A DNA stretch of 64,000 nucleotides from Acidilutibacter cellobiosedens (GTDB lineage Bacteria; Bacillota; Clostridia; Tissierellales; Acidilutibacteraceae), in NCBI RefSeq assembly GCF_004103715.1, contig NZ_CP035282.1:372001-436000 (forward strand), read 5' to 3'. The translations under genes and the position numbers were made by a program. Shown piece after piece: positions 54,917 through 63,959 of this stretch. A model generated the notes under the pieces. The model did no database searches. It was not told the DNA's origin and saw nothing but the letters and a program-made list of their open reading frames with translations. How positions within the stretch are numbered: position 1 is the first letter of the stretch; every line of letters starts with the position of its first letter.

Positions 54917-56152
54917 ATGAACCTTCCAAAGATTGCTTTTAGTAATTATACACGCACTATTGAATATGATAATAAAGTTGTAATATATAATAGAAAAAAT
55001 GGACAATGGATTAGGGTGTCGAAGGAAGTATATGATATATTTAAATATGCCGTAAATAATAAATTAAATATTAATGAATTAAATAACTGCATAGTAAATG
55101 ATGAAGATAAAAAGTTTATGACAGAAGTCTATAACAGACTTTTTAATAAAAAGCTTGTTAATAATACTTTTAAATCTAATAATATTAAATCCATCAGTTT
55201 TGAACTGACTAATAGATGTAATTTGAAATGTATCCATTGTTGTGTAGATGCGGATATTAATCATAGATATGAACTCTCAACAGTACAGATAAAAACTCTT
55301 TTTGATAGGGTACTACCTTGGAACTCTGATTCAATAATGTTGAGTGGGGGAGAACCCATGATTAGAAAAGATTTTATAGAATTATTAATATATTTAAGAA
55401 ATAAGTATAGCGGGGAAATAATATTAGCAACTAATGCAACATTAATCGATGATGAAAATATAAACTTTTTAGTAGAAAATGTTGATAAAATAGATATTAG
55501 TATCGACGGCATTGATGAAAAAAGCTGTTCACAAATTAGGGGTAAGGGTGTATTTAAAAAAGTTATAAAGAATATAGAAAAATTGAAAAAGGTGAACTAT
55601 AATAATATAACTTTGTCGATGGTTGTAGGTGATAAAAATGAGGACATGGAAGAAAAGTTTATTGAATTAAACAAAAGTTTGGGGACTCATCCTGTGCTAA
55701 GGAGATTCTCCCCTATAGGTAGAGGGAAATATAATGATGGGTATTTTTTAGATGATAGTGGAGGAAAATTTTTTATATCTAAAAAGTATCTTTCCGACGA
55801 TTATAGCGGCCCGATTAATATATGTACATGCAGTGCAGGGAGTGAAGAAGTTATCGTAAGATATAATGGGGATGTTTATCCTTGCCCTAGTTTTATGAAC
55901 GAAAATATGTTATTAGGGAATTTATGTTCGGATGATTTTGCCGATAAATTATTTACCAAAAATTATGATTTGTTAGAGGATGTTATTTATAAAAGATTTT
56001 CGGAATGCCGAGATTGTAAAGTTAATATATTTTGTTGGACTTGTCCGGGAAGCTTGGTAGATATTAAAAATATTAGAAATTTTTCTAATAGGTGTGATAA
56101 ATTAAAACCAATTTTATTTAAAAGAGTGTGGGGCGAATATTTATGTCAATAA
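54917..56152 (+). CDS. Radical SAM/SPASM peptide maturase 1c with RRE-like domain
   Basis: 411 residues, homologue of maturases 1a and 1b: N-terminal winged-helix (NGQWIRVSKEVYDIFKYA), cluster motif CNLKCIHC, SGGEPMIRKDF, SPASM cysteines in ICTCSAGSEE, YPCPSF and CRDCKVNIFCWTC. The ATG at 54917 has GGGGTG six bases upstream; a GTG at 54908 is an alternative. The end overlaps the next maturase gene by 10 bp. First gene of unit 2, which also holds precursor B. Confidence 0.87.
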   Translation: MNLPKIAFSNYTRTIEYDNKVVIYNRKNGQWIRVSKEVYDIFKYAVNNKLNINELNNCIVNDEDKKFMTEVYNRLFNKKLVNNTFKSNNIKSISFELTNRCNLKCIHCCVDADINHRYELSTVQIKTLFDRVLPWNSDSIMLSGGEPMIRKDFIELLIYLRNKYSGEIILATNATLIDDENINFLVENVDKIDISIDGIDEKSCSQIRGKGVFKKVIKNIEKLKKVNYNNITLSMVVGDKNEDMEEKFIELNKSLGTHPVLRRFSPIGRGKYNDGYFLDDSGGKFFISKKYLSDDYSGPINICTCSAGSEEVIVRYNGDVYPCPSFMNENMLLGNLCSDDFADKLFTKNYDLLEDVIYKRFSECRDCKVNIFCWTCPGSLVDIKNIRNFSNRCDKLKPILFKRVWGEYLCQ

Positions 56153-57165
56153 CGTTATGGATCACAAATAAATGTAATATGAATTGCAAGTATTGTTATG
56201 TAGGTGATGAAAAAAGTAATTTTTCTATGCCAAAACTAATTATTGATAAGTCGATTGAATTTATATTTAAAAATTTTGGTAAATATAAAGATAACGTGAA
56301 TGATTATCTTATGGTAAGATTTCATGGAGGAGAACCATTAATTGAGTTTAATTTAATAGAAGATATAGTAAAAAAAATAAATTATAGAAAGAAAGATAAA
56401 AATTTTAAATTTGCGATAACTACAAATGGTACGATATTAGATAAAGATATAATTTTATTTTTAAAGAACGAAATATACGACTTAACGGTTAGTTTAGATG
56501 GGAACAAAAAAACGCAGGATACTATGAGGCCTTTTAAAGATGGCAATAGCAGTTTTGAAAAAGTTTTAAAAAATGCTGAAATTTTAGAAAGAGAAATCGG
56601 TAACATTAGAATTAGAATGACCTATGATTCAAATACTGTTTATAATCTTTATGATGATATTAAGTTTTTAATTGATGAAGGCTTTAAATATATTGTACCG
56701 GCCAGCAATAATTATGATATTAATTGGGATGAGGATGATGTGGAATGTTTGAAAATAACAATAATTAAGTTGAGAGAATATATAAAGGCAAGGGGAACAT
56801 CAAATGTTCATATATCATTATTAGAAAAACCTCAATATATTAATAAAGGAAAATGTAATATGGGGAATAAAAGCATAAATATATATTCAAACGGAGATTT
56901 ATATCCATGTATTGCTTCTTCCGGCAGGAAAGGGTTTAAAATGGGGAATATTTTTTCTGGTTTAGATGAAGATAGAAGAAATAAAATAATATATGAATCA
57001 GAATGTGAAAGAGAATGTGCATGCAGAGGCTGCAGTATATATAATTATTGTGACGGCTCAAGATGCAGAATAGTAAATAAACTGACTACAGGTGATTATT
57101 TTACTCCCCCGGCAATACATTGTGCAGTTGAAAATCTTAAATATAGTTTAAATAAATATGTATGA
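56143..57165 (+). CDS. Radical SAM/SPASM peptide maturase 2b (no RRE)
   Basis: 340 residues, homologue of maturase 2a. Cluster motif CNMNCKYC starts at Cys11, then HGGEPLIEF; SPASM cysteines in KCNMGNKSINIYSNGDLYPC and CRGCSIYNYCDGSRC, final HC. The ATG at 56143 overlaps maturase 1c, so the two are co-translated and probably act on the same peptide: one brings recognition, the other a second modification (inference). Confidence 0.86.
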   Translation: MSITLWITNKCNMNCKYCYVGDEKSNFSMPKLIIDKSIEFIFKNFGKYKDNVNDYLMVRFHGGEPLIEFNLIEDIVKKINYRKKDKNFKFAITTNGTILDKDIILFLKNEIYDLTVSLDGNKKTQDTMRPFKDGNSSFEKVLKNAEILEREIGNIRIRMTYDSNTVYNLYDDIKFLIDEGFKYIVPASNNYDINWDEDDVECLKITIIKLREYIKARGTSNVHISLLEKPQYINKGKCNMGNKSINIYSNGDLYPCIASSGRKGFKMGNIFSGLDEDRRNKIIYESECERECACRGCSIYNYCDGSRCRIVNKLTTGDYFTPPAIHCAVENLKYSLNKYV

Positions 57166-57184
57166 ACTATATTTTTAAAGATTA

Positions 57185-57220
57185 ATTCCGGCAATAATAA
57201 TTTGCTGTAATTACCGGAAT
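57185..57220 (+). other. Hairpin upstream of precursor B
   Basis: Inverted repeat ATTCCGG (57185-57191) with CCGGAAT (57214-57220) and partial inner pairing, in the 86-bp gap between maturase 2b and precursor B. It could be a weak terminator or a processing site that separates maturase and precursor levels. Confidence 0.45.
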
Positions 57221-57251
57221 AAATAAATCAAATCGGGAAGGAGGGGAGAAT

Positions 57252-57431
57252 ATGCTGAAGATTAAAAAAATTAATGATAAAAAATTAGTCGATATTATTG
57301 CACAAGATAATTGTACTAAGCCAGGAGAAAGTGTTGTTTTCCAAAGAGGGCAAGACTGTCAAGACGATTGCCATAAGCAGGGCGAAGCACCAAGTTTCAC
57401 AAGTACATGGACTCAATTTGTATTTTGTTAA
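57252..57431 (+). CDS. Candidate Cys-containing RiPP precursor B (59 aa)
   Basis: A 59-codon gene with GGAGGGGAGA upstream, between maturase 2b and permease E. The leader MLKIKKINDKKLVDIIAQ matches precursor A closely, with the shared Cys21. The core has Cys36 and Cys40 (C-QDD-C, same CxxxC spacing as A), an acidic/Gln-rich middle and a final Cys59 as last residue. The core differs strongly from A, the classic conserved-leader and variable-core pattern of RiPPs. Permease E starts 16 bp after the stop, with no terminator between. Confidence 0.78.
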   Translation: MLKIKKINDKKLVDIIAQDNCTKPGESVVFQRGQDCQDDCHKQGEAPSFTSTWTQFVFC

Positions 57432-57447
57432 TGAGGAGGCATATTAT

Positions 57448-60021
57448 ATGTTTAAATTATCATTAAAATATATAAGGTATTATAAAAAAAGGGCTTTTTC
57501 TATTTTGATTGGGATGATTTTAAGTGTTGCTGTTATTGTAAGTATAACAATATTAAATAAAAGTGCCAATCAGGCAGATGTTGACCGTGTAAAATACGAT
57601 GGAGGGAGTTATAATACTGTTTTTAAAAATTTAGACAATACAAGGATGAAAAAAATTAAAAAAGACAAGTCAATAAAAGACAGAGGATTTGCAGGGTACT
57701 ATGATTCCGTTGCCTTAAGTGATGATTTTTATTTATATGTTATAAGAGCAAATACAGAATACATAAAATTAGGAAGTTCTTTCGATGAGAGTTCATTTAT
57801 CAAAGAAGGAAGGTATCCTAAAAATGATAATGAAATTGCTGTTGAAGAGTGGGTTTTAAACGTACTTGGAGAAGAACCCAAGGCAGGCAGTGATGTAAAG
57901 CTTAAACTGAAAGACAGAAATGAAGAAAAGATGTATAAGTTAGTCGGTATATTAAGAGACAGGCCTGAATTTAAAAGGACAATGACACTTCAGGTATTTT
58001 TACCCATTCCTTATAATTATAATTTTGAGGGAAATACGAATGTGGCCATGGTAACTTTTAAGGATGAAAACAGCATAAATAAATCAACAGCCTTACTGTC
58101 CAAGAAACTAAATATTAAGAGTGATGACATAATAAAAAACATGGAATTAATAGAGGTTTACAAAAATTTAAATAATATTGACAAAAATACTGTTTTTTCG
58201 TTTTTTATAATATTAGCAGTTTCTTTTATAGTTATATACGGAATATACAGTATATCCATCCTTCAGAGGATATCGGAATACGGAATTTTATTGGCTGTAG
58301 GGAGTAACAAGAAACAGCTTATAGGAATAACATTATGTGAACTGTTTGTTTTAAGTGCCGTAAGTATTCCAGCAGGTTACTTGTTGGGATTAATCGGCTC
58401 AAAATTATTAAGCGGTTTAGTCGGAAATGTATTCACAGAAGGAGCCGTCACTATAAGGAAGCTTGTTATACCAAAGGAAGCCTTCATTATACCTGTGGTT
58501 GTTATAGTATCAGTTATATTTATGATTACTTTGGCAATATATATGACCATATCAAAGATATCACCCATAGAAGCCATAAGAAAAAATTTAGGCAGGGAAA
58601 AAGTTACAAGGAAGAAAATACATAAAAAAGCAGCTCCAATGAGTAATCTGTCCGTATATTCAGTTATAATTATAAGGAATATTCTTTCCAACAGCAAAAG
58701 CTTTTTGATGATTGTTTTGTCAATAAGTATTGCGGGAGTGTTGTTTGTAAACGCAAGCTATTTGAGCTTTATGGAAAGGAGACAGGCAGACAATATAGCA
58801 GACATGATAGGGTATAATTCGGACTATAAGATAAATTTTGTGCCCGGTGCAAAAAAAACGGATGGATTGAGCAGTGAAGAATTAGAAAAAATAAAATCCT
58901 TAAAGGGAGTAAAAAATTTATCAGCCATACAGACAATATATTCTAGACTGTTGACAAGCAGGGTACATATATCGGAGCCAATGTATTTTGAAGACATAAA
59001 CAGTAAGCCTTATATAAAAGAAATAATGAACGGCATGTTAGTCAGAAATTTAAAAGCAACGGACAAATCAGAAGAATATATTTTGAAAAATAATATGTAC
59101 GGATATGATGATAAATCCCTTGACAAACTGAAAAAATACTTGGTAAAAGGTGAGATTGACGTTAACAAGATGAAAAAAGAAAATATTGCTGTTATAAGGA
59201 TACCAAATCCTATCAATACAGCAAATAAAAATCCTTATGTTGCAAACTTTAAAATAGGAGACAAAATAAGAATTGCCTTTTCAACCAAAGGAACGAACTC
59301 GGAAGAAGATTGGAAAGTCAATTATAATGATGAAAGCTATGAATATAAGGAATACACTGTGGGAGGGATAGTAAACAACCTTTTAGATTATGATAATTAT
59401 TATACCACGGACAACAGTGTTGATGTTGTTTTATCTTCAGATATATTTAAAAGGGATACAGGAATAATCCAATATAAAATTATAAGTATCAACAAAGAAA
59501 GAGGAATAAATCACAATGTTTTAAACAACAAAATCAAATCGGTAATTGAGAAGAAACCGGGAGTTATTCTAAGAGATTTGGACAAAGAAATAGAAAACTT
59601 TAATATACTGAATAAAAATAAGCAGAGATTTATGAATGCAATTGTAATGGTACTGTTTATTATGGGAGTATTTAATATAGCAAACAACATTAAATACAAT
59701 ATAGCATCTCGAATGAAGGAATTTGGGATGCTGAGAGCTGTTGGCACTACAGATGAAGGCCTTAAGGGTATGTTTTTGAGGGAAGGTTTCTTATACGGCG
59801 CTATATCGAGTATGGCGGTAGTTATATTCGGGGTGCTTGTTCAGTATATCTTATATAAGAAATATTTAACTATATATATAAACCCTGTTTTTAAGATACA
59901 ATGGAGGGAATATTTCTTTATTATTATTGTAAATTTTATAATAACAATTTTAACAACATATTTATCATCTGTGAATATAAGAAAAACGGCAGTAGTAAAT
60001 ATGATAAGAAATAATGAATAA
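57448..60021 (+). CDS. FtsX/MacB-type ABC permease E
   Basis: 857 residues with the two-FtsX, eight-helix layout (first helix near AFSILIGMILSVAVIVSITI, centre YGIYSISILQRISEYGILLA, end TYLSSVNIRKTAVVNMIRNN). The ATG at 57448 follows TGAGGAGG. A longer frame from 57298 overlaps precursor B in another frame and is not real. Its ATPase follows at 60103. Immediately follows the precursor, as permease A does in unit 1, so it is a candidate cognate immunity or transport protein. Confidence 0.86.
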   Translation: MFKLSLKYIRYYKKRAFSILIGMILSVAVIVSITILNKSANQADVDRVKYDGGSYNTVFKNLDNTRMKKIKKDKSIKDRGFAGYYDSVALSDDFYLYVIRANTEYIKLGSSFDESSFIKEGRYPKNDNEIAVEEWVLNVLGEEPKAGSDVKLKLKDRNEEKMYKLVGILRDRPEFKRTMTLQVFLPIPYNYNFEGNTNVAMVTFKDENSINKSTALLSKKLNIKSDDIIKNMELIEVYKNLNNIDKNTVFSFFIILAVSFIVIYGIYSISILQRISEYGILLAVGSNKKQLIGITLCELFVLSAVSIPAGYLLGLIGSKLLSGLVGNVFTEGAVTIRKLVIPKEAFIIPVVVIVSVIFMITLAIYMTISKISPIEAIRKNLGREKVTRKKIHKKAAPMSNLSVYSVIIIRNILSNSKSFLMIVLSISIAGVLFVNASYLSFMERRQADNIADMIGYNSDYKINFVPGAKKTDGLSSEELEKIKSLKGVKNLSAIQTIYSRLLTSRVHISEPMYFEDINSKPYIKEIMNGMLVRNLKATDKSEEYILKNNMYGYDDKSLDKLKKYLVKGEIDVNKMKKENIAVIRIPNPINTANKNPYVANFKIGDKIRIAFSTKGTNSEEDWKVNYNDESYEYKEYTVGGIVNNLLDYDNYYTTDNSVDVVLSSDIFKRDTGIIQYKIISINKERGINHNVLNNKIKSVIEKKPGVILRDLDKEIENFNILNKNKQRFMNAIVMVLFIMGVFNIANNIKYNIASRMKEFGMLRAVGTTDEGLKGMFLREGFLYGAISSMAVVIFGVLVQYILYKKYLTIYINPVFKIQWREYFFIIIVNFIITILTTYLSSVNIRKTAVVNMIRNNE

Positions 60022-60102
60022 AAATTAAAAAAGCAAGGAAAGTTGTAAATAAATTGAATTGAGTATTATAAAATAGAAAAATAATGAGAGGAGATTTAAT
60101 TT

Positions 60103-60765
60103 ATGCCTATATTAAAAACTGTAAACTTAAATAAGATTTACGGAGAAGATGAAAATAGAGTATATGCATTGAAGGATATAAATATGAGAGTAGATAAAGG
60201 AGAGTTTGTAGCAATAATAGGACCCAGCGGAAGCGGGAAATCGACGCTTCTTCATCTTCTGGGAGGTCTTGACAGACCAACGGAAGGTACCGTTGAAATA
60301 AACGGAGATGATATATATAAATTTTCGGAGGATATGCTGGCTAAATACAGAAGAACAAATATAGGGTTTGTATTTCAGCAGTACAATTTAATATCCGTAT
60401 TAGATGCAAGAGAAAATATAGAGCTGCCAATAAGACTTGATAAAAAAATACCTGATAAAGAATATATAGATAAACTGATAAATTTTTTGGGACTCACTGA
60501 AAGACAAGAACATTTTCCAAATCAGCTTTCAGGAGGGCAGCAGCAGAGAGTAGCTATAGGAAGGGCGTTGGCAGCAAAGCCAAGTATAATACTTGCAGAC
60601 GAACCTACGGGGAATTTGGATACAAAAACTACTGAAGAAGTAATGGAACTTCTTGAAATGTCCAGCAGAGAATTCAATCAAACGCTGATAGTTATAACTC
60701 ACAATACCATTATAGCGAAGAAAGCAGAGAGAGTGATTTCCATAGTAGACGGAGAAATTCAATAG
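60103..60765 (+). CDS. LolD/MacB-like ABC ATPase E
   Basis: 220 residues, intact: Walker A GPSGSGKST, signature [16 protein letters not shown], Walker [13 protein letters not shown]. Four residues differ from ATPase B (35305). GAGAGGAG precedes the ATG. From codon 42 on, the DNA is colinear with the 3' part of ATPase C and the following subtilase (constant offset 18683 bp) until 61379. Partner of permease E. Confidence 0.92.
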   Translation: MPILKTVNLNKIYGEDENRVYALKDINMRVDKGEFVAIIGPSGSGKSTLLHLLGGLDRPTEGTVEINGDDIYKFSEDMLAKYRRTNIGFVFQQYNLISVLDARENIELPIRLDKKIPDKEYIDKLINFLGLTERQEHFPNQLSGGQQQRVAIGRALAAKPSIILADEPTGNLDTKTTEEVMELLEMSSREFNQTLIVITHNTIIAKKAERVISIVDGEIQ

Positions 60766-61379
60766 ATGTTTTATAGTAGATAAAGGTGATACATATGAAA
60801 AATAAAGTAAAGGCAGTACTGATGGATACGGGAGTTGATAAAAATCACGAATATTTGAAAGATAATATAATAGGAGGAATGTCTTTTAGCTGTGATGATG
60901 AATATATAACGGCGGATGATAATTATGAAGATAAAAACGGCCACGGGACTTCCTGTGCCTCCGTTATAAAGAGAGAATTCAAGGATGTGGAAATATTTGC
61001 GGTGAAAGTCCTTGATGAAAAGGGAAGGACAAACATACAGATATTAGAAGAAGCCTTAAAGTATTTCTTGGATAAGAATTTCAGGCTTATAAATTTGAGC
61101 TTGTCGGTTATAGAAAATGAAGAAGTGGAAGACTTGTACGGAATATGCGGGAAGCTGAAAGAAAAAGGCAAGATAATTGTATGTTCCCTTGCAAACGGAT
61201 TTGAAAAAAGTTATCCTGCTTCCTTTGATAATGTTATAGGTGTTAAGGGCTTTATATTGGAAGATGAAAACTCTTTCTGGTACAGCAAAGATAAAGATAT
61301 CCAGTGCATCATGGACAATAACCCGTATATGAACTGCAAACCCGATAATTCTTACAGCCTGTTCAGAAAATACAACAGT
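60226..61379 (+). repeat. ATPase-subtilase repeat block, copy 2
   Basis: Partner of 41543-42696. Ends at the recombination junction in the catalytic-serine codon region of the truncated subtilase. Confidence 0.85.
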
Positions 61380-61406
61380 GCATTTTGTATTCAAGAAAGA
61401 GAGTGA
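60795..61406 (+). pseudogene. S8 subtilase, truncated at the catalytic serine
   Basis: The first 195 residues match the intact subtilase at 42112 with a handful of changes (Asp11, His50, Asn134 and Ser195 all kept). At about 61380 the sequence switches to the upstream region of permease A, adding AFCIQERE and a stop: 203 residues instead of 341. The helix after the catalytic Ser and the carrier-like C-terminal domain are lost, so it should be inactive. The break is a recombination junction, not a point mutation. Confidence 0.87.
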
Positions 61407-63892
61407 ATAATAAACATGGTTGAGAGTATGAAATTATCTTTAAAGTATATAAAGAAATTTTCCACAAGAACCTTTGCGATATCATTAAGCATCATATTAA
61501 GTATGCTTTTGATAGTAGGTGTGGGGATTTTATCCCAGAGTGCAAAAGTTTTGGAAGTTGAATATCTTAAATATGATAATGGAAATTTTCATGTAGTATA
61601 TTCAGAAATAAACAAAAAACAGTTAGAAGAAATAAGAAACACAGAAGGTATAAAGAATATAGCTGTTAAATCATTTTATGATGGATTTAATTATAATGAC
61701 ATTCTATTTATTAGTTTGAATTGTGTTGATGAAAATTATCTTCCTATAAATAATTCCAAAATTATAAAGGGCAGGCTTCCTAAAAATGAAAATGAAATAG
61801 CTTTAGAAACATGAGTTATAAGTAATTTGGGAATTAAACCAGATTTGAATCAAACTATAGATGTGAAACTGGAAAACAGAAACGAACGGAGACAGTACAA
61901 ACTTGTTGGGATAATTGAAGATATAGTCCGAAACAAAACCGCAGGAGTAACTGAAGGCATAGTAGGTAGATCTTCTGAAGAAACGAATACAAATGGATTA
62001 AAAGCCTATGTAGAATTTAATGAAAATGTAAATATAATGAATTCTACAAATAATCTTTCAAAGAAAATAGGTTTAGATAAAGATCATATATATAAAAATA
62101 AAATGCTTATAGATGTATTAAATCAGACGGGAAAGATAGATAGAAATATGTTATTTTTTTCTATACTTGTATCTTTTGTATCTGCTATTGTAATATACAG
62201 CATTTTTAATATATCAATGTATCAGAGAATAAAAGATTATGGAATAATAAGGGCAATCGGAGGAAGTAAGGCTCAGATATTTAAGCTTATACTGTCAGAA
62301 TTGTTGATAATATCTTCAGCAAGTATACCAATTGGTATATTGGTAGGAATTTTAAGTGCCAAGGGACTCGGCTCGATATTTGGAAAGTTGTTTACCGAAT
62401 TTGAAATAAGTAACCTTAAAATAATTATACCAAAAGAGATAATATTATTGGCAGTAGTACTTGTATTGATTTTAATAATTATTATATCTGCGTGGATATC
62501 ATCAAGAGTATTAAAGATATCACCAGTAGAAGCCATATCTAAAAATTTTAAAAGTAATAAGAAAAGCACAAAATCAATTTTCTCTGTGAATGTACTGTCT
62601 AAATTTATATCATTTAATAAAATACTTTCATTTAAAAACATAGAAAGGGATAAAAAAGGCGCTTTAATAACCGTATTATCTATGACAATGGGAAGCATTC
62701 TTTTTATGGTTTCAAGTTATTATGGAAATATACAACAACAGCAAATAAATGAAAAATTAAAAATAGGGAAAATGTATGATGATTATAAATTAGTTACAAA
62801 TGGCAATCTTGATATGAATGCCGGACTTAGCAAAGATGAGGTAAAAAAGCTGAAAAATTTGGAGGGAGTAAGAGAAGTAGTTTCCTACAAGACATTATAC
62901 GGAAGAATATTTTTAGACAAAGATATTATTTACCAGAATTTTATAGAGTTTTTAAGGGACATGAACAGAAAAGAGGAAGGTACTATGATATTTATAAAAA
63001 AAGATGAAAAAAGTTCCAAAATGGTAATGGTAAGTACTTTGTGGGGACTTAATGATGAGTCTTTAAAAAATCTTGACTCGAAATTATTGGAAGGAAATGT
63101 TGATTTAACCAGGATGAAGAAAAAACCTGTTGCCATACTGTGTACCCCTTTTAAGGGAAATAGAAAGATAATAGATGCAAATGTTGGAGATACCATAAGA
63201 GTTTCTTTCAGAAAAGACGGAGAGCCAGTAAAAGGATTTTGGACTATGGAAGATGAAGGAGAATATGTGGAACAAGAATTTTTAATAGGAGGGATAATTA
63301 CTTATGATGATTTTCCCACTTCTGATGACTATTATTCAGCTTATGGGTTAGGAGCAGATATGATTGTGTCAGAGAATATTTTTGATAAGCTAAGCGGATT
63401 TAAACCTTATAGAATAATAACAGTAAATAAGGAGAAAGGTTATGACAATAGAGGGCTTGAAAAGAAAATTATTAGTATAGCAAGGCAAGGAAAAGGAGTT
63501 ACGGTAAGGGATTTTACTACTCAGAGAAAAGAAATGAATAAATATGGAGAAACGAAAATGACATTTTTATATGTTATATCATTGGTGCTGTTTATAATAA
63601 GCATGTTTAATATAATAAATAACATAAGCTATAGTCTGATATCAAGGACAGGAGAATTCGGAATGATAAGAGCTGTAGGGCTTACAAATAAAGAATTCAG
63701 ACAGATGATAAGAACGGAAGGGATATTCTATGGAATGGTTTCAAGTATATTTTCACTAATAATAGGGATATCTATAGAGCATAGACTTTATGAGTATCAT
63801 ATATGGTCAATTGAAAACCCGAGATTTATTTTACAGTGGAAGACTTATGTTTTAGTAGTATGTGTAAATATACTTATAGGATTGTTATCTAC
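61382..63892. repeat. Permease A long repeat, copy 2
   Basis: Direct-repeat partner of 27770-30280 (offset 33612 bp). Its left border fuses to the truncated subtilase. Confidence 0.88.
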
Positions 63893-63956
63893 TTATATTC
63901 CATCAAGAAAGATAAAAAAATTATCAATAGTCGAATCTATAAATGCTGTGGAGTAG
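61416..63956 (+). pseudogene. FtsX-type permease A' with nonsense codon
   Basis: A copy of permease A at constant offset 33612 bp, same length, about eleven scattered amino-acid changes. Codon 133 is TGA (61812-61814) where permease A has TGG, so the product stops after 132 residues; the remainder stays open from 61815 and has a TTG at 61827 without a clear ribosome site. The last ~25 codons switch to the permease-B-like ending (KIKKLSIVESINAVE). Likely inactive unless reinitiated. Confidence 0.87.
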
Positions 63957-63959
63957 AGA

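Noticed and set aside
57298-57447. 50-residue N-terminal extension of permease E
   Set aside because: It overlaps precursor B in another frame and has no ribosome site; TGAGGAGG points to the ATG at 57448.
61812-61814. TGA in permease A' as a selenocysteine or recoded codon
   Set aside because: The near-identical permease A has TGG (Trp) there and no selenocysteine element is visible; a simple nonsense mutation explains it.
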